Positions 45,594 to 55,180 of a stretch of 64,000 nucleotides of DNA are shown piece by piece. Location: NCBI GenBank assembly GCA_012960305.1, contig DUBM01000009.1:66413-130412 (forward strand), written 5' to 3'. The stretch is from Gammaproteobacteria bacterium. Its GTDB lineage: Bacteria; Pseudomonadota; Gammaproteobacteria; Pseudomonadales; Pseudohongiellaceae. The translations under genes and the position numbers were made by a program. Under the pieces are notes generated by a model. The model had not been told where the DNA came from and did not search any database. It was given only the letters and a program-made list of their open reading frames with translations. Within the stretch, counting starts at the first letter, position 1. Each line of letters opens with the position of its first letter.

Positions 45594-46254
45594 AGATACT
45601 ACTGATTATGCTGCTACTTCCCCCCGCGACATTGCGGAGCCTAGTGTCGCTTATTCAGCGAGCCCTGACGATAGTGAAGATGCAACTGCTCAAATGGACC
45701 ATGTTGATGCTATCAACCAGGCTTTCGCTGAGTTCGAATTCGCCTACCACAATCAATTTCACAAAGCATTTTCTGATGCCGAAAGCTTGGTAATTGCAAA
45801 GAAGTACTGGTTGAGTTCGCTCGACAATTATGCGCCTAGGCAAATCGTCTTGGCCGCTAAGAAGGTAATAAAAACTCAAGACTATCTCCCGTCTATTGCT
45901 GCTCTGGTTAGAGCCTGTGAAGAAGGTCTTGATCTATTTGGCTTGCCCTCTCCCAGACAAGCCTATCTTGAAGCTTGCCGCGCTGCAGCGCCAAAACGTC
46001 TGCAGAACTGGAGTCATCCAGCCGTTTATCTAGCGGGTGTAGGTGCAGGTTGGTATTTGCTTGCCAACGAAGCTGAGGCCAGCGCATTGCCGGTATATGA
46101 ATACCACTATGGAATTCTATGCAAACAAGTGCTCGGCGGGGGAGAGCTGGGGATTATAGCCCCAGCAGCGTTGCCAGAAAAAACTAGTCGTAAGCTAAGC
46201 AAAAAAGAAACCCAAGCTCGAATAGCAAAAATGCGTTCCGAGCTAGGCTTATAA
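45505..46254 (+). CDS. Phage replication protein P-like helicase loader
   Basis: A 249-residue protein. The N-terminal 65 residues are low complexity, after which HVDAINQAFAEFEFAYHNQF, YWLSSLDNYAPRQIVLAAKK and DYLPSIAALVRACE match the lambda replication protein P family, which binds and loads DnaB. The middle PSPRQAYLEACRAAAPKR and a basic C-terminus are also typical. The ATG at 45505 overlaps the DnaT-like gene in another frame; a later start is possible. No phage genes are nearby, so this is a chromosomal primosome component. Confidence 0.8.
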   Translation: MQKINPLLDQTSRELKSDSNASLTEVGQSRDTTDYAATSPRDIAEPSVAYSASPDDSEDATAQMDHVDAINQAFAEFEFAYHNQFHKAFSDAESLVIAKKYWLSSLDNYAPRQIVLAAKKVIKTQDYLPSIAALVRACEEGLDLFGLPSPRQAYLEACRAAAPKRLQNWSHPAVYLAGVGAGWYLLANEAEASALPVYEYHYGILCKQVLGGGELGIIAPAALPEKTSRKLSKKETQARIAKMRSELGL

Positions 46255-46275
46255 CGGGAAATTTGATTTCCGTAT

Positions 46276-47946
46276 TTAGGCGTCCAATTTTCGATACTTA
46301 ATTCTTGTCGGCTCTGCCCCATCTCCTAATCGTTTCCTGCGGTCAATTTCATAGTCGGAATAATTCCCTTCATGCCATAACACTTCACTATCACCTTCGA
46401 ATGCCAGAATATGTGTGCAGGTTCTATCGAGGAACCAACGATCATGAGAAACCACGATTACACAGCCGGGGAAAGTCAGCAATCCTTCCTCTAGAGCTCG
46501 CAGAGTTTCCACGTCTAGGTCGTTGGTTGGCTCATCCAGTAACAACACATTGCCGCCACGCTTTAAAAGTTTCGCCATGTGTAAGCGATTTCGCTCTCCG
46601 CCGGATAAGTCTTTAACAAATTTCTGTTGATCACCACCACGGAAATTGAATCGACTGGCGTAAGCACGAGAAGAGATCTTAAATTTACCAATTTCTATCG
46701 TCTCTTGATCATCAGATATTTCCTGCCAAACTGTATTGTCGCCATTTAAATCATCGCGACTTTGATCCACATAAGCTAGATCAACTGTATCGCCCAATTC
46801 AATGGTACCGTTGTCTGCTTGTTCTTCGCCCACGAGCATTCGCAAGAAGGTTGTTTTACCCGCGCCATTGCCGCCAATTATTCCTACGATGCTACCCTTG
46901 GGTACTGAAAAACTTAAATTATCAATCAGGGTTTTATCATCAAAAGCCTTCGAGAGGTTCTTCACCTCGATAACTTTATCGCCAAGTCGAGCGCCTGGAG
47001 GAATATAAAGTTCCATGGTCTCGTTACGTTTCTGAAAATCCTGAGAATTTAATTCCTCGAATCGTGCAATTCGAGCCTTGCTTTTGGATTGCCGGCCCTT
47101 TGGATTAGAGCGTATCCACTCTAATTCTGATTTGATGCTGCGGTCATGGGCAGCTTCTTGTTTGGCTTCAATTTCGAGGCGTTTTTCTTTGGTTTCTAAC
47201 CAGGCGCTATAGTTGCCTTCGTAGGGAATACCATGGCCTCTATCCAATTCCAGTATCCAGCCAGCTGCATTGTCGAGGAAATAGCGATCGTGAGTAATTG
47301 CCACTACTGTACCAGGGTAGTCCTGCAGAAATCGCTCCATCCAGGCTACGGATTCTGCATCCAGATGGTTAGTCGGTTCATCCAACAGCAACATATCAGG
47401 CTTGGAAAGCAACAGTCGGCAAAGGGCAACTCGTCTTCTCTCTCCCCCAGACAATTTGGTCACCTCGGCGTCCCATGGAGGCAGGCGCAGAGCGTCAGCA
47501 GCACGTTCCAAAATTCGTTCGACTTCCCAGCCATTTACTTCATCAATTTGATTCTGCAGTTCGCCTTGTTTCTCCAGCAAAGCAGTCATTTCATCGTCAC
47601 CCATAGGTTCGGCAAATTTGTCACTGATGTCATTAAATTCTTCAACTAGGTTGATGATGTTTTTAATGCCTTCTTGCACATTGCCCCGCACATCTTTCTT
47701 ATCGTCTAAATCCGGTTCTTGCGGGAGATAGCCGATCTTGATATCAGCTTGTGGCCGCGCTTCGCCATTAAATTCTGTGTCTACTCCAGCCATAATTCTT
47801 AGCAGCGTGGATTTTCCTGCACCATTCAATCCCAAGACACCGATTTTGGCTCCTGGAAAGAATGAGAGTGAGATATCTTTAAGAATTTCGCGCCTTGGTG
47901 GGACCACCTTGCCAACCTGCTGCATGGTGTAAACAAATTGAGCCAT
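46276..47946 (-). CDS. ettA: Energy-dependent translational throttle protein EttA
   Basis: ABC-F ATPase that binds the ribosomal E site and senses energy charge at the first elongation step. The track start adds 31 residues; ATG 47946 gives MAQFVYTMQQVGKVVPPRRE, exactly the family start, with AGGA seven bases upstream. Two ABC domains have GLNGAGKST and GGNGAGKTT, signatures LSGGERRRVAL and LSGGERNRLHM, and a linker rich in charged residues (SNPKGRQSKSKARI). Length is 556 residues (E. coli 555). It is divergent from glyA. Confidence 0.97.
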   Translation of the reverse strand: MAQFVYTMQQVGKVVPPRREILKDISLSFFPGAKIGVLGLNGAGKSTLLRIMAGVDTEFNGEARPQADIKIGYLPQEPDLDDKKDVRGNVQEGIKNIINLVEEFNDISDKFAEPMGDDEMTALLEKQGELQNQIDEVNGWEVERILERAADALRLPPWDAEVTKLSGGERRRVALCRLLLSKPDMLLLDEPTNHLDAESVAWMERFLQDYPGTVVAITHDRYFLDNAAGWILELDRGHGIPYEGNYSAWLETKEKRLEIEAKQEAAHDRSIKSELEWIRSNPKGRQSKSKARIARFEELNSQDFQKRNETMELYIPPGARLGDKVIEVKNLSKAFDDKTLIDNLSFSVPKGSIVGIIGGNGAGKTTFLRMLVGEEQADNGTIELGDTVDLAYVDQSRDDLNGDNTVWQEISDDQETIEIGKFKISSRAYASRFNFRGGDQQKFVKDLSGGERNRLHMAKLLKRGGNVLLLDEPTNDLDVETLRALEEGLLTFPGCVIVVSHDRWFLDRTCTHILAFEGDSEVLWHEGNYSDYEIDRRKRLGDGAEPTRIKYRKLDA

Positions 47947-48155
47947 TTCACTATCCTGAGTGTTATATTTAACTATCAAAGCCCCAATTATTAGTCTTGA
48001 GGAATTGAGAAAAAACCGGTCGACATTATTACATACCAAAGTCTCTTAATGTTGGGAATTGGAGTTCTCAAAACCCCAAATATTGATGCTCATTCTGGAG
48101 CCATCATGTAGAATAACGCCTTCAAAAAATCCCCAGATATGACTCGGAGTACTAG

Positions 48156-49409
48156 ATGTTTAAGAGCGATACTAGCCTGTCTGATTTTGATCCAGAAATT
48201 AGCGCCGCTATCGAAGCTGAAGGTCAACGACAAGAGCACCACATCGAATTAATCGCGTCGGAAAACCACACCAGCCCCCTCGTGATGGAAGCGCAGGGCT
48301 CCGTTCTTACGAATAAATATGCTGAGGGGTATCCCGGTAAACGCTACTACGGTGGCTGTGAACATGTTGATGTTGTCGAAGAGCTCGCTATATCCCGAGT
48401 TAAGAAGCTCTACAATGCAGACTACGCCAATGTGCAACCCCACTCAGGGTCCCAAGCTAACGCAGCCGTCTACATGGCCTTAGTTAAGCCGGGCGACACC
48501 GTATTGGGAATGAGTCTGGCAGATGGTGGGCACCTGACCCACGGGGCGAGTGTAAGTTTTTCAGGGCGAATTTATAATTCAGTTCAGTACGGATTGAAAA
48601 ACGGAACTGGTGAGATTGATTACGATCAAGTAAATGCTCTTGCTCAAGAACATAAGCCCAAGTTAATCATGGCTGGTTTTTCAGCTTATTCCCGGGTTAT
48701 TGATTGGCAAAAGTTTCGTCGTATCGCTGACAGCATCGGTGCGTATTTTGTCGTCGACATGGCTCATGTTTCAGGTTTGATCGCAGCTGGTGTTTATCCT
48801 TCTCCGGTGAATATTGCCGATGTAACCACATCCACCACTCATAAGACGCTGCGTGGTCCGAGAGGGGGTATAATCCTGGCCAGAGCTAATCCAGAACTGG
48901 AGAGGAAATTGAATTTTGCGGTGTTTCCAGAGAGCCAGGGTGGTCCTCTGATGCATGTAATCGCGGCCAAGGCTGTCTGTTTCAAAGAAGCTATGAGCGA
49001 TGAGTTTAAAACGTATCAGCAGCAGGTCTTAAACAATGCTAAATTCATGGCATCAGTATTTATGGATCGAGGCTTCGATGTAATTTCGAATGGTACTGAC
49101 GATCATCTGTTTTTGTTAAGCCTTATTAAGCAAGATATTACCGGCAAAGATGCTGATGCAGCATTAGGTCGAGCAAATATAACAGTAAATAAAAATGCTG
49201 TGCCCAATGATCCAAAACCTCCATTTGTCACTAGTGGTTTAAGGTTAGGAACTCCAGCTATTACTACTCGAGGTTTCAAAGAGAGCGAAGTTGCCGAGTT
49301 AACAAATTGGATGTGTGATATTCTCGATGATATTGAGAACGAACCGATAATCGCTGAAGTGCAGCAAAGAGTTATTGAACTTTGTTCACGCTTTCCAGTT
49401 TATCAGTAA
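48156..49409 (+). CDS. glyA: Serine hydroxymethyltransferase
   Basis: PLP enzyme converting serine and tetrahydrofolate to glycine and 5,10-methylene-THF, the main source of one-carbon units. Conserved blocks are [44 protein letters not shown], the PLP-lysine segment [15 protein letters not shown] and [12 protein letters not shown]. Length is 417 residues, equal to E. coli. A GGAG ribosome binding site lies seven bases upstream. Followed by nrdR and the riboflavin genes, a common order. Confidence 0.98.
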   Translation: MFKSDTSLSDFDPEISAAIEAEGQRQEHHIELIASENHTSPLVMEAQGSVLTNKYAEGYPGKRYYGGCEHVDVVEELAISRVKKLYNADYANVQPHSGSQANAAVYMALVKPGDTVLGMSLADGGHLTHGASVSFSGRIYNSVQYGLKNGTGEIDYDQVNALAQEHKPKLIMAGFSAYSRVIDWQKFRRIADSIGAYFVVDMAHVSGLIAAGVYPSPVNIADVTTSTTHKTLRGPRGGIILARANPELERKLNFAVFPESQGGPLMHVIAAKAVCFKEAMSDEFKTYQQQVLNNAKFMASVFMDRGFDVISNGTDDHLFLLSLIKQDITGKDADAALGRANITVNKNAVPNDPKPPFVTSGLRLGTPAITTRGFKESEVAELTNWMCDILDDIENEPIIAEVQQRVIELCSRFPVYQ

Positions 49410-49415
49410 ATTTAA

Positions 49416-49434
49416 TTTAGATTAAAAATCTAAA
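49416..49434 (+). promoter_or_regulatory. AT-rich hairpin between glyA and nrdR
   Basis: Perfect 8-bp inverted repeat TTTAGATT-AAA-AATCTAAA directly after the glyA stop and ending 14 bases before the nrdR ATG. Too AT-rich and without a T run to be a strong terminator; it may modulate read-through or nrdR translation. Confidence 0.4.
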
Positions 49435-49448
49435 CGAATAGGTTTTAC

Positions 49449-49910
49449 ATGCATTGTCCATTTTGTGGTGCCGTTGATACCAAGGTTATTGACTCCAGAT
49501 TGGTGTCAGCAGGGAATCACGTTCGCCGCCGTCGCGAATGTATAACTTGTGAAGAAAGATTCACGACTTATGAATCTGCCGAATTGGTTATGCCGCGGAT
49601 TATCAAACAAGACGGAATTCGTGAACCTTTTAATGAAGATAAATTGCTAGCAGGCCTTACTAAGGCGCTGGAAAAAAGACCAGTTGGTATTGAAAAAATT
49701 GAAGAAGCCATCGTTCGGATTAAAGCGAATTTGCGTTCCACCGGTGAGCGGGAAATTCAGTCACGTGATGTTGGTGAGCAGGTAATGAAGGAGCTTCGTG
49801 ATTTAGATGAAGTTGCATTCGTTCGTTTCGCATCAGTCTATCGTAGTTTTAAAGATCTAAATGAATTCCGCGAAGAAATCGATCGCCTTTCAAAAGGCAC
49901 TAGTAAGTAA
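49449..49910 (+). CDS. nrdR: Ribonucleotide reductase repressor NrdR
   Basis: Nucleotide-sensing repressor of ribonucleotide reductase genes. The N-terminal zinc ribbon is [17 protein letters not shown] with a second pair in [16 protein letters not shown]; the ATP-cone domain follows ([18 protein letters not shown]). Length is 153 residues. Between glyA and ribD, as in many Gammaproteobacteria. No NrdR box was recognised in the window, so its targets lie elsewhere. Confidence 0.98.
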   Translation: MHCPFCGAVDTKVIDSRLVSAGNHVRRRRECITCEERFTTYESAELVMPRIIKQDGIREPFNEDKLLAGLTKALEKRPVGIEKIEEAIVRIKANLRSTGEREIQSRDVGEQVMKELRDLDEVAFVRFASVYRSFKDLNEFREEIDRLSKGTSK

Positions 49911-50043
49911 AAGCGCTATTTCTCATTTCTCCAAATTTAGACTCTCTAGTTCTATTCCTTCGCTGTATAATCGAAACCTCTAGGTCTGATAGCGAATTGG
50001 CTATTAGAAATTATTATCGTTAATTGAGTATTTTTAGTCCCTT

Positions 50044-51219
50044 ATGCAAAGATTAAGTAGTAGTCAATTAGGGTCGGAGTTTATTGACTGGCCAGTCTAT
50101 ATGCGGTGCGCGCTGGACTTAGCTGTGACCGTAATAAATACCAGTCCGAACCCTCGCGTTGGCTGTGTTATCGTGAAAGCTGGAGGCATTGTTGGGAAGG
50201 GCTGGCATGTTAGCCCTGGGAAAGACCATGCAGAAATTATGGCTTTAAAGTCTGCTGGTGAGGATGCGAAATCATCGACGGTTTTTGTTTCTCTTGAACC
50301 TTGTTCTCATATAGGAAGAACCGGACCTTGTTGTGATGCGCTCATTGCTGCGGGAATTAGTCGCTTAGTAATCGCTGGAATAGATCCTAATCCAGAAATT
50401 TCAGGACTAGGAATCAAGAAAATTGAAAGTGCGGGTATTGAAGTTTTTTATCTAGAGGATTCGGAGGCGGCAGCCCGTAAGATCAATGTGGGCTACTTCA
50501 AAAGAAGAGAGACGGGCTTGCCCTATGTGCGCTGTAAGTTAGCAGCAAGCATCGATGGGCGTACAGCCTTGTCAAATGGCGTAAGCAAATGGATTACCAG
50601 TGCAGAAGCGCGGGCAGATGTGCAATTATATCGTGCTCAGAGCAGCGCCATTATCACTGGAGTTGAGACAGTGTTAAGTGATAACCCTTCGATGAATGTC
50701 CGTTTCGATGAACTTAATTTAACAGCAGAAGCAAAACAGCAAAATTTATCGTTGAATTCGATACAACCTCTAAGAGTGATCTTAGATAGTAATTTGCGAA
50801 CACCTGGCACCGCTAAGATACTTCACGTTGATGGGGGTATTAGAATTTATGTGGCGAAGAAAACTATTGATCAGGAATTAGTGGAAAGCAAAGAGCTTCC
50901 AGATAATGTGGAATTAGTCTTCGCCGAAGAGGAGTCGCAGAGAGTAAATTTGCATTTTGTGTTAGAATCCTTGGCCTTGAATTGCGAGTGCAATGAAGTT
51001 TTTGTGGAAGCGGGACCTGCATTAAGCGCTGCATTCCTTGAAGCGGGACTTATAGATGAACTTATTGTTTATATAGCTCCTAAGCTTTTAGGAAGTGATG
51101 CCAAGCCGCTGTTCGAAATCGCAGGCCTTCAATCGATGTCAGAAAGCAGAAATTTTGCGGTGAAAGATTTGGATAAAGTTGGTGACGATATTCGGGTTTG
51201 TCTCATCCCTCAAAAATAG
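50044..51219 (+). CDS. ribD: Bifunctional riboflavin deaminase/reductase RibD
   Basis: Performs the second and third steps of riboflavin synthesis. The N-terminal deaminase domain has zinc motifs HAEIMAL and EPCSHIGRTGPCCD; the C-terminal reductase domain begins YVRCKLAASIDGRTAL and has WITSAEARADVQLYRAQSSA and VEAGPALSAAFLEAGL. ATG 50044 is used, but an in-frame ATG at 50101 (MRCALDLAV) nearer the family start is possible. A TATAAT box at 49966-49971 is the best promoter candidate; no FMN riboswitch was seen. Confidence 0.95.
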   Translation: MQRLSSSQLGSEFIDWPVYMRCALDLAVTVINTSPNPRVGCVIVKAGGIVGKGWHVSPGKDHAEIMALKSAGEDAKSSTVFVSLEPCSHIGRTGPCCDALIAAGISRLVIAGIDPNPEISGLGIKKIESAGIEVFYLEDSEAAARKINVGYFKRRETGLPYVRCKLAASIDGRTALSNGVSKWITSAEARADVQLYRAQSSAIITGVETVLSDNPSMNVRFDELNLTAEAKQQNLSLNSIQPLRVILDSNLRTPGTAKILHVDGGIRIYVAKKTIDQELVESKELPDNVELVFAEEESQRVNLHFVLESLALNCECNEVFVEAGPALSAAFLEAGLIDELIVYIAPKLLGSDAKPLFEIAGLQSMSESRNFAVKDLDKVGDDIRVCLIPQK

Positions 51220-51283
51220 CTCTGAGGAAAAAGAGCACCTGAAAAAGAAAGCCTCTGAAGAAAATAACTGAGAATAGTAGAAA

Positions 51284-51949
51284 ATGTTTACCGGTATAAT
51301 CGAAGCAACAGGTGCAATAAATAAGCTAGAGAAAGTCGATCTGGAATGGCGTTTACACATTGATGCAGGTAACTTGAGCCTGGAAGATACAAGCATTGGC
51401 GATAGCATAGCAGTTAACGGTTGCTGTCTTACTGTCACTTCTTTATCTACCAAACATTTTAGTGCTGATGTTTCCAACGAAACAATCAGCTGCACGAGTT
51501 TAGGGAATTTAAAAACTGGAGCTCGAGTTAATTTAGAAAAAGCTATGCTTGCTAATAGTCGTTTCGGCGGGCACATTGTTAGCGGTCATGTAGACTGCGT
51601 GGGCATATTAATAAATTCTGCAGCTGATGGGCAATCCGTCAAATTGGAATTCGATGTGCCAGCTGAGATTAGTAAATACATAGCAGACAAGGGATCAATC
51701 TGTATTGATGGAACTAGTCTTACAGTTAATACGGTGAACAAAAATAAATTTTCTATTAATGTTATTCCCCACACGCAGCAAGAAACGATTATTGGAAATT
51801 ATGTAGTAGGCCAAGTAGTGAATTTAGAAGTAGATCTTGTTGCAAGGTATTTAGAAAGATTGATGACGGGGAATCACGAGCAACATAACCCTACAAAAAC
51901 AATTAGTAGTAGTTTTCTTGAGGAGCACGGCTTTAAGATAGCCAAGTAA
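51284..51949 (+). CDS. ribE: Riboflavin synthase alpha chain
   Basis: Dismutates two 6,7-dimethyl-8-ribityllumazine molecules to riboflavin. Two similar lumazine-binding repeats: MFTGIIEATGAINKLE with GDSIAVNGCCLTVTSL, and GGHIVSGHVDCVGI with GSICIDGTSLTVN. These signatures are diagnostic. Length is 221 residues. It lies 64 bases after ribD and 15 before ribBA. Confidence 0.97.
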   Translation: MFTGIIEATGAINKLEKVDLEWRLHIDAGNLSLEDTSIGDSIAVNGCCLTVTSLSTKHFSADVSNETISCTSLGNLKTGARVNLEKAMLANSRFGGHIVSGHVDCVGILINSAADGQSVKLEFDVPAEISKYIADKGSICIDGTSLTVNTVNKNKFSINVIPHTQQETIIGNYVVGQVVNLEVDLVARYLERLMTGNHEQHNPTKTISSSFLEEHGFKIAK

Positions 51950-51964
51950 GAAGTAATCAGTGTT

Positions 51965-53077
51965 ATGAAACTTAATACCGTAGAAGAAATCATCGATGAT
52001 ATCCGCCAGGGGAAAATGGTGATATTGATGGATGACGAAGATAGAGAGAACGAAGGTGATTTAATAATTGCCGCGGAACGTGTGCTCACTGAAGATATTA
52101 ATTTCATGGCGACTAATGCCCGTGGTTTGATTTGTTTGACTCTGACTCGTGAGCGGTGCGAATTACTCAAATTGCCTTTGATGGTCAATGAAAATAATAC
52201 TCCCTACAACACCAATTTTACTGTATCCATTGAGGCGGCAACCGGAGTAACAACTGGTATATCCGCAGCAGATCGCGCACGCACGATACAAGTAGCTGTT
52301 GGCCGTGAGAGTCAGTTCGAGGACATAATCCAACCGGGGCACATTTTTCCTATTATGGCGCAGCCCGGTGGGGTGTTGCGTCGTGCTGGCCATACTGAGG
52401 CAGGTTGCGATCTGGCGCGAATGGCGGGATATCTTCCGGCTGCAGCGATAGTTGAAATTATGAATGAAGATGGATCAATGGCACGGCGGCGGGATCTGGA
52501 AACTTTTGCAGAGAAACATCAGATTAAAATTGGCACTATTGTGGATCTCATTCACTATCGCATCGCTAATGAACACACGGTGACCAAAACTGATTCACAT
52601 CCTGTGGAAACCAAATACGGCGAATTCATAGTACATAGTTATAAAGATTTGATTAACGGTGGTTTGCACTTGGCTTTTTCGAAAGGAGATATAGCTGCTG
52701 ATGACCCAACTTTGGTGCGAGTGCATATACCAAATACCATGCGTGATGTGTGCGAAGTCTTTAACGGAGAGCGCACAAGTTGGTCATTCAACACTGCAAT
52801 GGAAAAAATCAGCAAAGAAGGTAAAGGAGTGGCTGTGCTATTATCGGGAGATGATTATTCACAGGATACCGCAGGTAATTTGGCCTCTGTACTTGCGGTA
52901 GGGAACGAAGTTTCAGCTACAAGTCTGCCTGGGAGTGATTTAACTATTGGAACCGGTTCGCAAATTTTGCGAGATCTTGGAGTTGGGAAAATGAGATTAC
53001 TAAGCTATCCGGCTAAATATCCTGCAATATCTGGGTTCGATTTGGAAGTAGTTGAGTTTGTTCAGTTCGAAAAATAG
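51965..53077 (+). CDS. ribBA: RibBA fusion: DHBP synthase with degenerate GTP cyclohydrolase II domain
   Basis: The N-terminal half (residues 1-200) is 3,4-dihydroxy-2-butanone-4-phosphate synthase: MDDEDRENEGDLIIAAE, GLICLTLTRERC and HIFPIMAQPGGVLRRAGHTE AGCDLA are intact. The C-terminal half keeps the outline of GTP cyclohydrolase II but where the zinc motif C-x2-GD-x-S-x-RCDCG should be it has HIPNTMRDVCEVFNGERT, with none of the zinc cysteines. It is therefore probably inactive as a cyclohydrolase; a separate intact RibA lies at 55790. 370 residues. Confidence 0.95.
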   Translation: MKLNTVEEIIDDIRQGKMVILMDDEDRENEGDLIIAAERVLTEDINFMATNARGLICLTLTRERCELLKLPLMVNENNTPYNTNFTVSIEAATGVTTGISAADRARTIQVAVGRESQFEDIIQPGHIFPIMAQPGGVLRRAGHTEAGCDLARMAGYLPAAAIVEIMNEDGSMARRRDLETFAEKHQIKIGTIVDLIHYRIANEHTVTKTDSHPVETKYGEFIVHSYKDLINGGLHLAFSKGDIAADDPTLVRVHIPNTMRDVCEVFNGERTSWSFNTAMEKISKEGKGVAVLLSGDDYSQDTAGNLASVLAVGNEVSATSLPGSDLTIGTGSQILRDLGVGKMRLLSYPAKYPAISGFDLEVVEFVQFEK

Positions 53078-53138
53078 CTTGTCGATGGCCCGTGAATAAT
53101 ATTCAAATATCAAAGAGTCAAAAATCGGAAAGCCAATT

Positions 53139-53615
53139 ATGAGTAACATAAAAATTATCGAAGGAAATTATAATAACGGTTCAGCGAGCTATGGAATCGT
53201 AGTCGCTAGGTTCAATAGTTTTATCGTTGATCGACTGCTCGATGGTGCGCTTGATACCTTGAAAAAAATTGGGGTGCAAGAGCGAGATATTACAATTGTG
53301 AAAGTACCGGGTGCCTATGAATTACCTCTGGCTGTGAAGAAAATGGCAATGACAGAAACTTTCGATGCAGTAATTGCTCTTGGAGCTGTCATTAGAGGGG
53401 GCACGCCACACTTTGAGTATGTGGCTGGCGAATGTGTTAAAGGACTAAGTCAGGTTAGTTTGGATAGCACGATTCCAGTCGCCTTTGGTGTTTTAACTGT
53501 AGACACAATCGAGCAGGCGATCGAAAGGGCTGGAACGAAAGCTGGTAACAAAGGTTCTGAAGCAGCGATAACAGCTGTGGAAATGCTTAGCTTGTTACGA
53601 CAGCTGGAGAGCTAA
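53139..53615 (+). CDS. ribH: 6,7-dimethyl-8-ribityllumazine synthase
   Basis: Condenses the ribityl-amino-pyrimidine with dihydroxybutanone phosphate, penultimate riboflavin step. Motifs [54 protein letters not shown] and [20 protein letters not shown] are complete, with the catalytic histidine in TPHF. 158 residues. The stop touches the nusB GTG start directly. Confidence 0.98.
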   Translation: MSNIKIIEGNYNNGSASYGIVVARFNSFIVDRLLDGALDTLKKIGVQERDITIVKVPGAYELPLAVKKMAMTETFDAVIALGAVIRGGTPHFEYVAGECVKGLSQVSLDSTIPVAFGVLTVDTIEQAIERAGTKAGNKGSEAAITAVEMLSLLRQLES

Positions 53616-54122
53616 GTGTCAGTCAGTGACAAGGCGACCAATCAACAATCGTTGGATAAAAAACAATCGAATGCAGTCAAGACCAAGCCTAAGTTGTCCT
53701 TGGCTAAACGTCGTAAAGCTAGGCGCCTAATCCTCCAGGCTCTATACCAATGGCTGATTGCCAAGGCTGACCCCTTAGATATACTTAAGGAATTCCGCGA
53801 AGAGAATGGTGGCAAAATCGATTGGGAATATTTTCAGGAAGTCTTTATCGAAATACCTAAACAAGTCGATATTCTAGATGCTCATTTACAACCACTCTTA
53901 GATCGTGATGCGAGCGCTTTGGATCCAATTGAACAAGCACTGCTCTATCTAGGCACATTTGAACTAGCTAGTCGTATAGATGTTCCCTATAAAGTTGTTA
54001 TCAACGAATGTATAGATATCGCCAAAGAATTTGGTGCTACTGATAGTCACAAATATATCAATGGCGTTCTCGATAAATTGGCTCTGACACTTAGGGCCTT
54101 AGAACATTCTAAGAACAGATAA
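53616..54122 (+). CDS. nusB: Transcription antitermination factor NusB
   Basis: RNA-binding factor of the rRNA antitermination complex, with NusE. After a basic 28-residue N-terminal extension, the NusB fold begins AKRRKARRLILQALYQWLIA, with later DPIEQALLYLGTFELASRID VPYKVVINECIDIAKEFG and YINGVLDKLA. The GTG start follows the ribH stop with no gap; the ribosome binding site GGAGAGC is inside the ribH end, so translation is coupled. 168 residues, longer than E. coli (139) because of the N-terminus. Confidence 0.96.
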   Translation: MSVSDKATNQQSLDKKQSNAVKTKPKLSLAKRRKARRLILQALYQWLIAKADPLDILKEFREENGGKIDWEYFQEVFIEIPKQVDILDAHLQPLLDRDASALDPIEQALLYLGTFELASRIDVPYKVVINECIDIAKEFGATDSHKYINGVLDKLALTLRALEHSKNR

Positions 54123-54159
54123 AATTTCTTCAGGAAATTATAGCGACACTAGTTTTCCC

Positions 54160-55176
54160 ATGAGTCAGTCTGAATTTGAAATTATCCGCCGATATTTTGC
54201 CGAGTCGGGATTGTATTTTCCCCGGTCAGGTGTAGAGCTCGGAATCGGTGATGATGGTGCGGTTTTGCAAGTACCAACGGATTCTTTGTTAACCATGTCT
54301 ATGGATATCCTCGTTGAGGGGGTCCACTTTCCTCTTTTTGCCGACCCTGCTCAAGTAGCCCATCGAGCCTTGGCTGTTAACTTGAGCGATCTGGCTGCAA
54401 TGGCAGCTGATCCCTTTTGTTTTACTCTAGGTTTAGTCTTGCCATATGCTAACGAATCTTGGTTAGCAGGATTCAGTGAAGGCTTGCTTGAGCTTGCTGA
54501 AGAGTTCAAGTGCCCTTTAGTTGGTGGAGATATCACTCGGGGACCACTTAGTATTGCTATTCAAGTTCATGGTCTTTGTAAACAGGAGCGAGTGCTGCGT
54601 CGAGATGGCGCAAAGGTGGGAGACTTAATTTATGTCACCGGAACATTAGGAGATGGAGCTATCGCTTTAGCGAGTTTAGGATTGGATAGCCATTTAGGGT
54701 CTTCCTTCGTTGTGGATGGAGAGAAACAAACTGACGCCTGCAAACAACACTTTCATAGTGCATATTATAGACCAAAACCAAGAATAGAATTCTCCAATAA
54801 CTGTGCTGACTTTATGAGTAGCGGTATCGATGTCTCCGATGGGCTTGTTGGTGATCTCGGCCATGTAATAAAAGCGAGTGGTGTTGGAGCTGTGTTGAAT
54901 ACCAAAGCATTTCCTTATTCAAACCCTGCGGCGTGTTGTGTTTCTGAATCAAATCGTCAATTAGCGGCATTATTTGGCGGTGATGATTATGAACTTTGTG
55001 TCTCAGTTCCCGCGCTTAACCGCAGAGAATTCGAAGCGGCAGCAGAAAGCGTTTCGACCCAAATAACTTGTATTGGTGAAATCGTGACTGGGTCAGCAAT
55101 TCGTTGCCTGGATTCTCAAGAGGAGGAAATCGATTTGAGTTCTGGCGCCTATATGCACTTCAGAGGAGCTAATTAA
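54160..55176 (+). CDS. thiL: Thiamine-monophosphate kinase
   Basis: Makes thiamine pyrophosphate, the last step of the pathway. Conserved elements are GIGDDGAVLQV, MSMDILVEGVHFPLFADP, VNLSDLAAMAADP, VGGDITRGPLSI, VTGTLGDGA and SSGIDVSDGLVGDLGHVI. 338 residues. It follows nusB by 37 bases and precedes pgpA by four, the usual nusB-thiL-pgpA order. Confidence 0.97.
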   Translation: MSQSEFEIIRRYFAESGLYFPRSGVELGIGDDGAVLQVPTDSLLTMSMDILVEGVHFPLFADPAQVAHRALAVNLSDLAAMAADPFCFTLGLVLPYANESWLAGFSEGLLELAEEFKCPLVGGDITRGPLSIAIQVHGLCKQERVLRRDGAKVGDLIYVTGTLGDGAIALASLGLDSHLGSSFVVDGEKQTDACKQHFHSAYYRPKPRIEFSNNCADFMSSGIDVSDGLVGDLGHVIKASGVGAVLNTKAFPYSNPAACCVSESNRQLAALFGGDDYELCVSVPALNRREFEAAAESVSTQITCIGEIVTGSAIRCLDSQEEEIDLSSGAYMHFRGAN

Positions 55177-55180
55177 ATCG

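Noticed and set aside
44397-46254. Prophage remnant around the P-like gene
   Set aside because: Neighbours are glycerate kinase, ettA and glyA; no integrase, capsid, terminase or repressor gene is present.
46254-46273. Bidirectional terminator between the P-like gene and ettA
   Set aside because: The inverted repeat ACGGGAAAT/ATTTCCGT has a bulge and no T run on either strand, so it is too weak to call.
49911-50043. FMN riboswitch before ribD
   Set aside because: I looked for the RFN core (AGGG-GGGGC-type boxes) before ribD, ribE, ribBA and ribA and found none; only a TATAAT box is visible.
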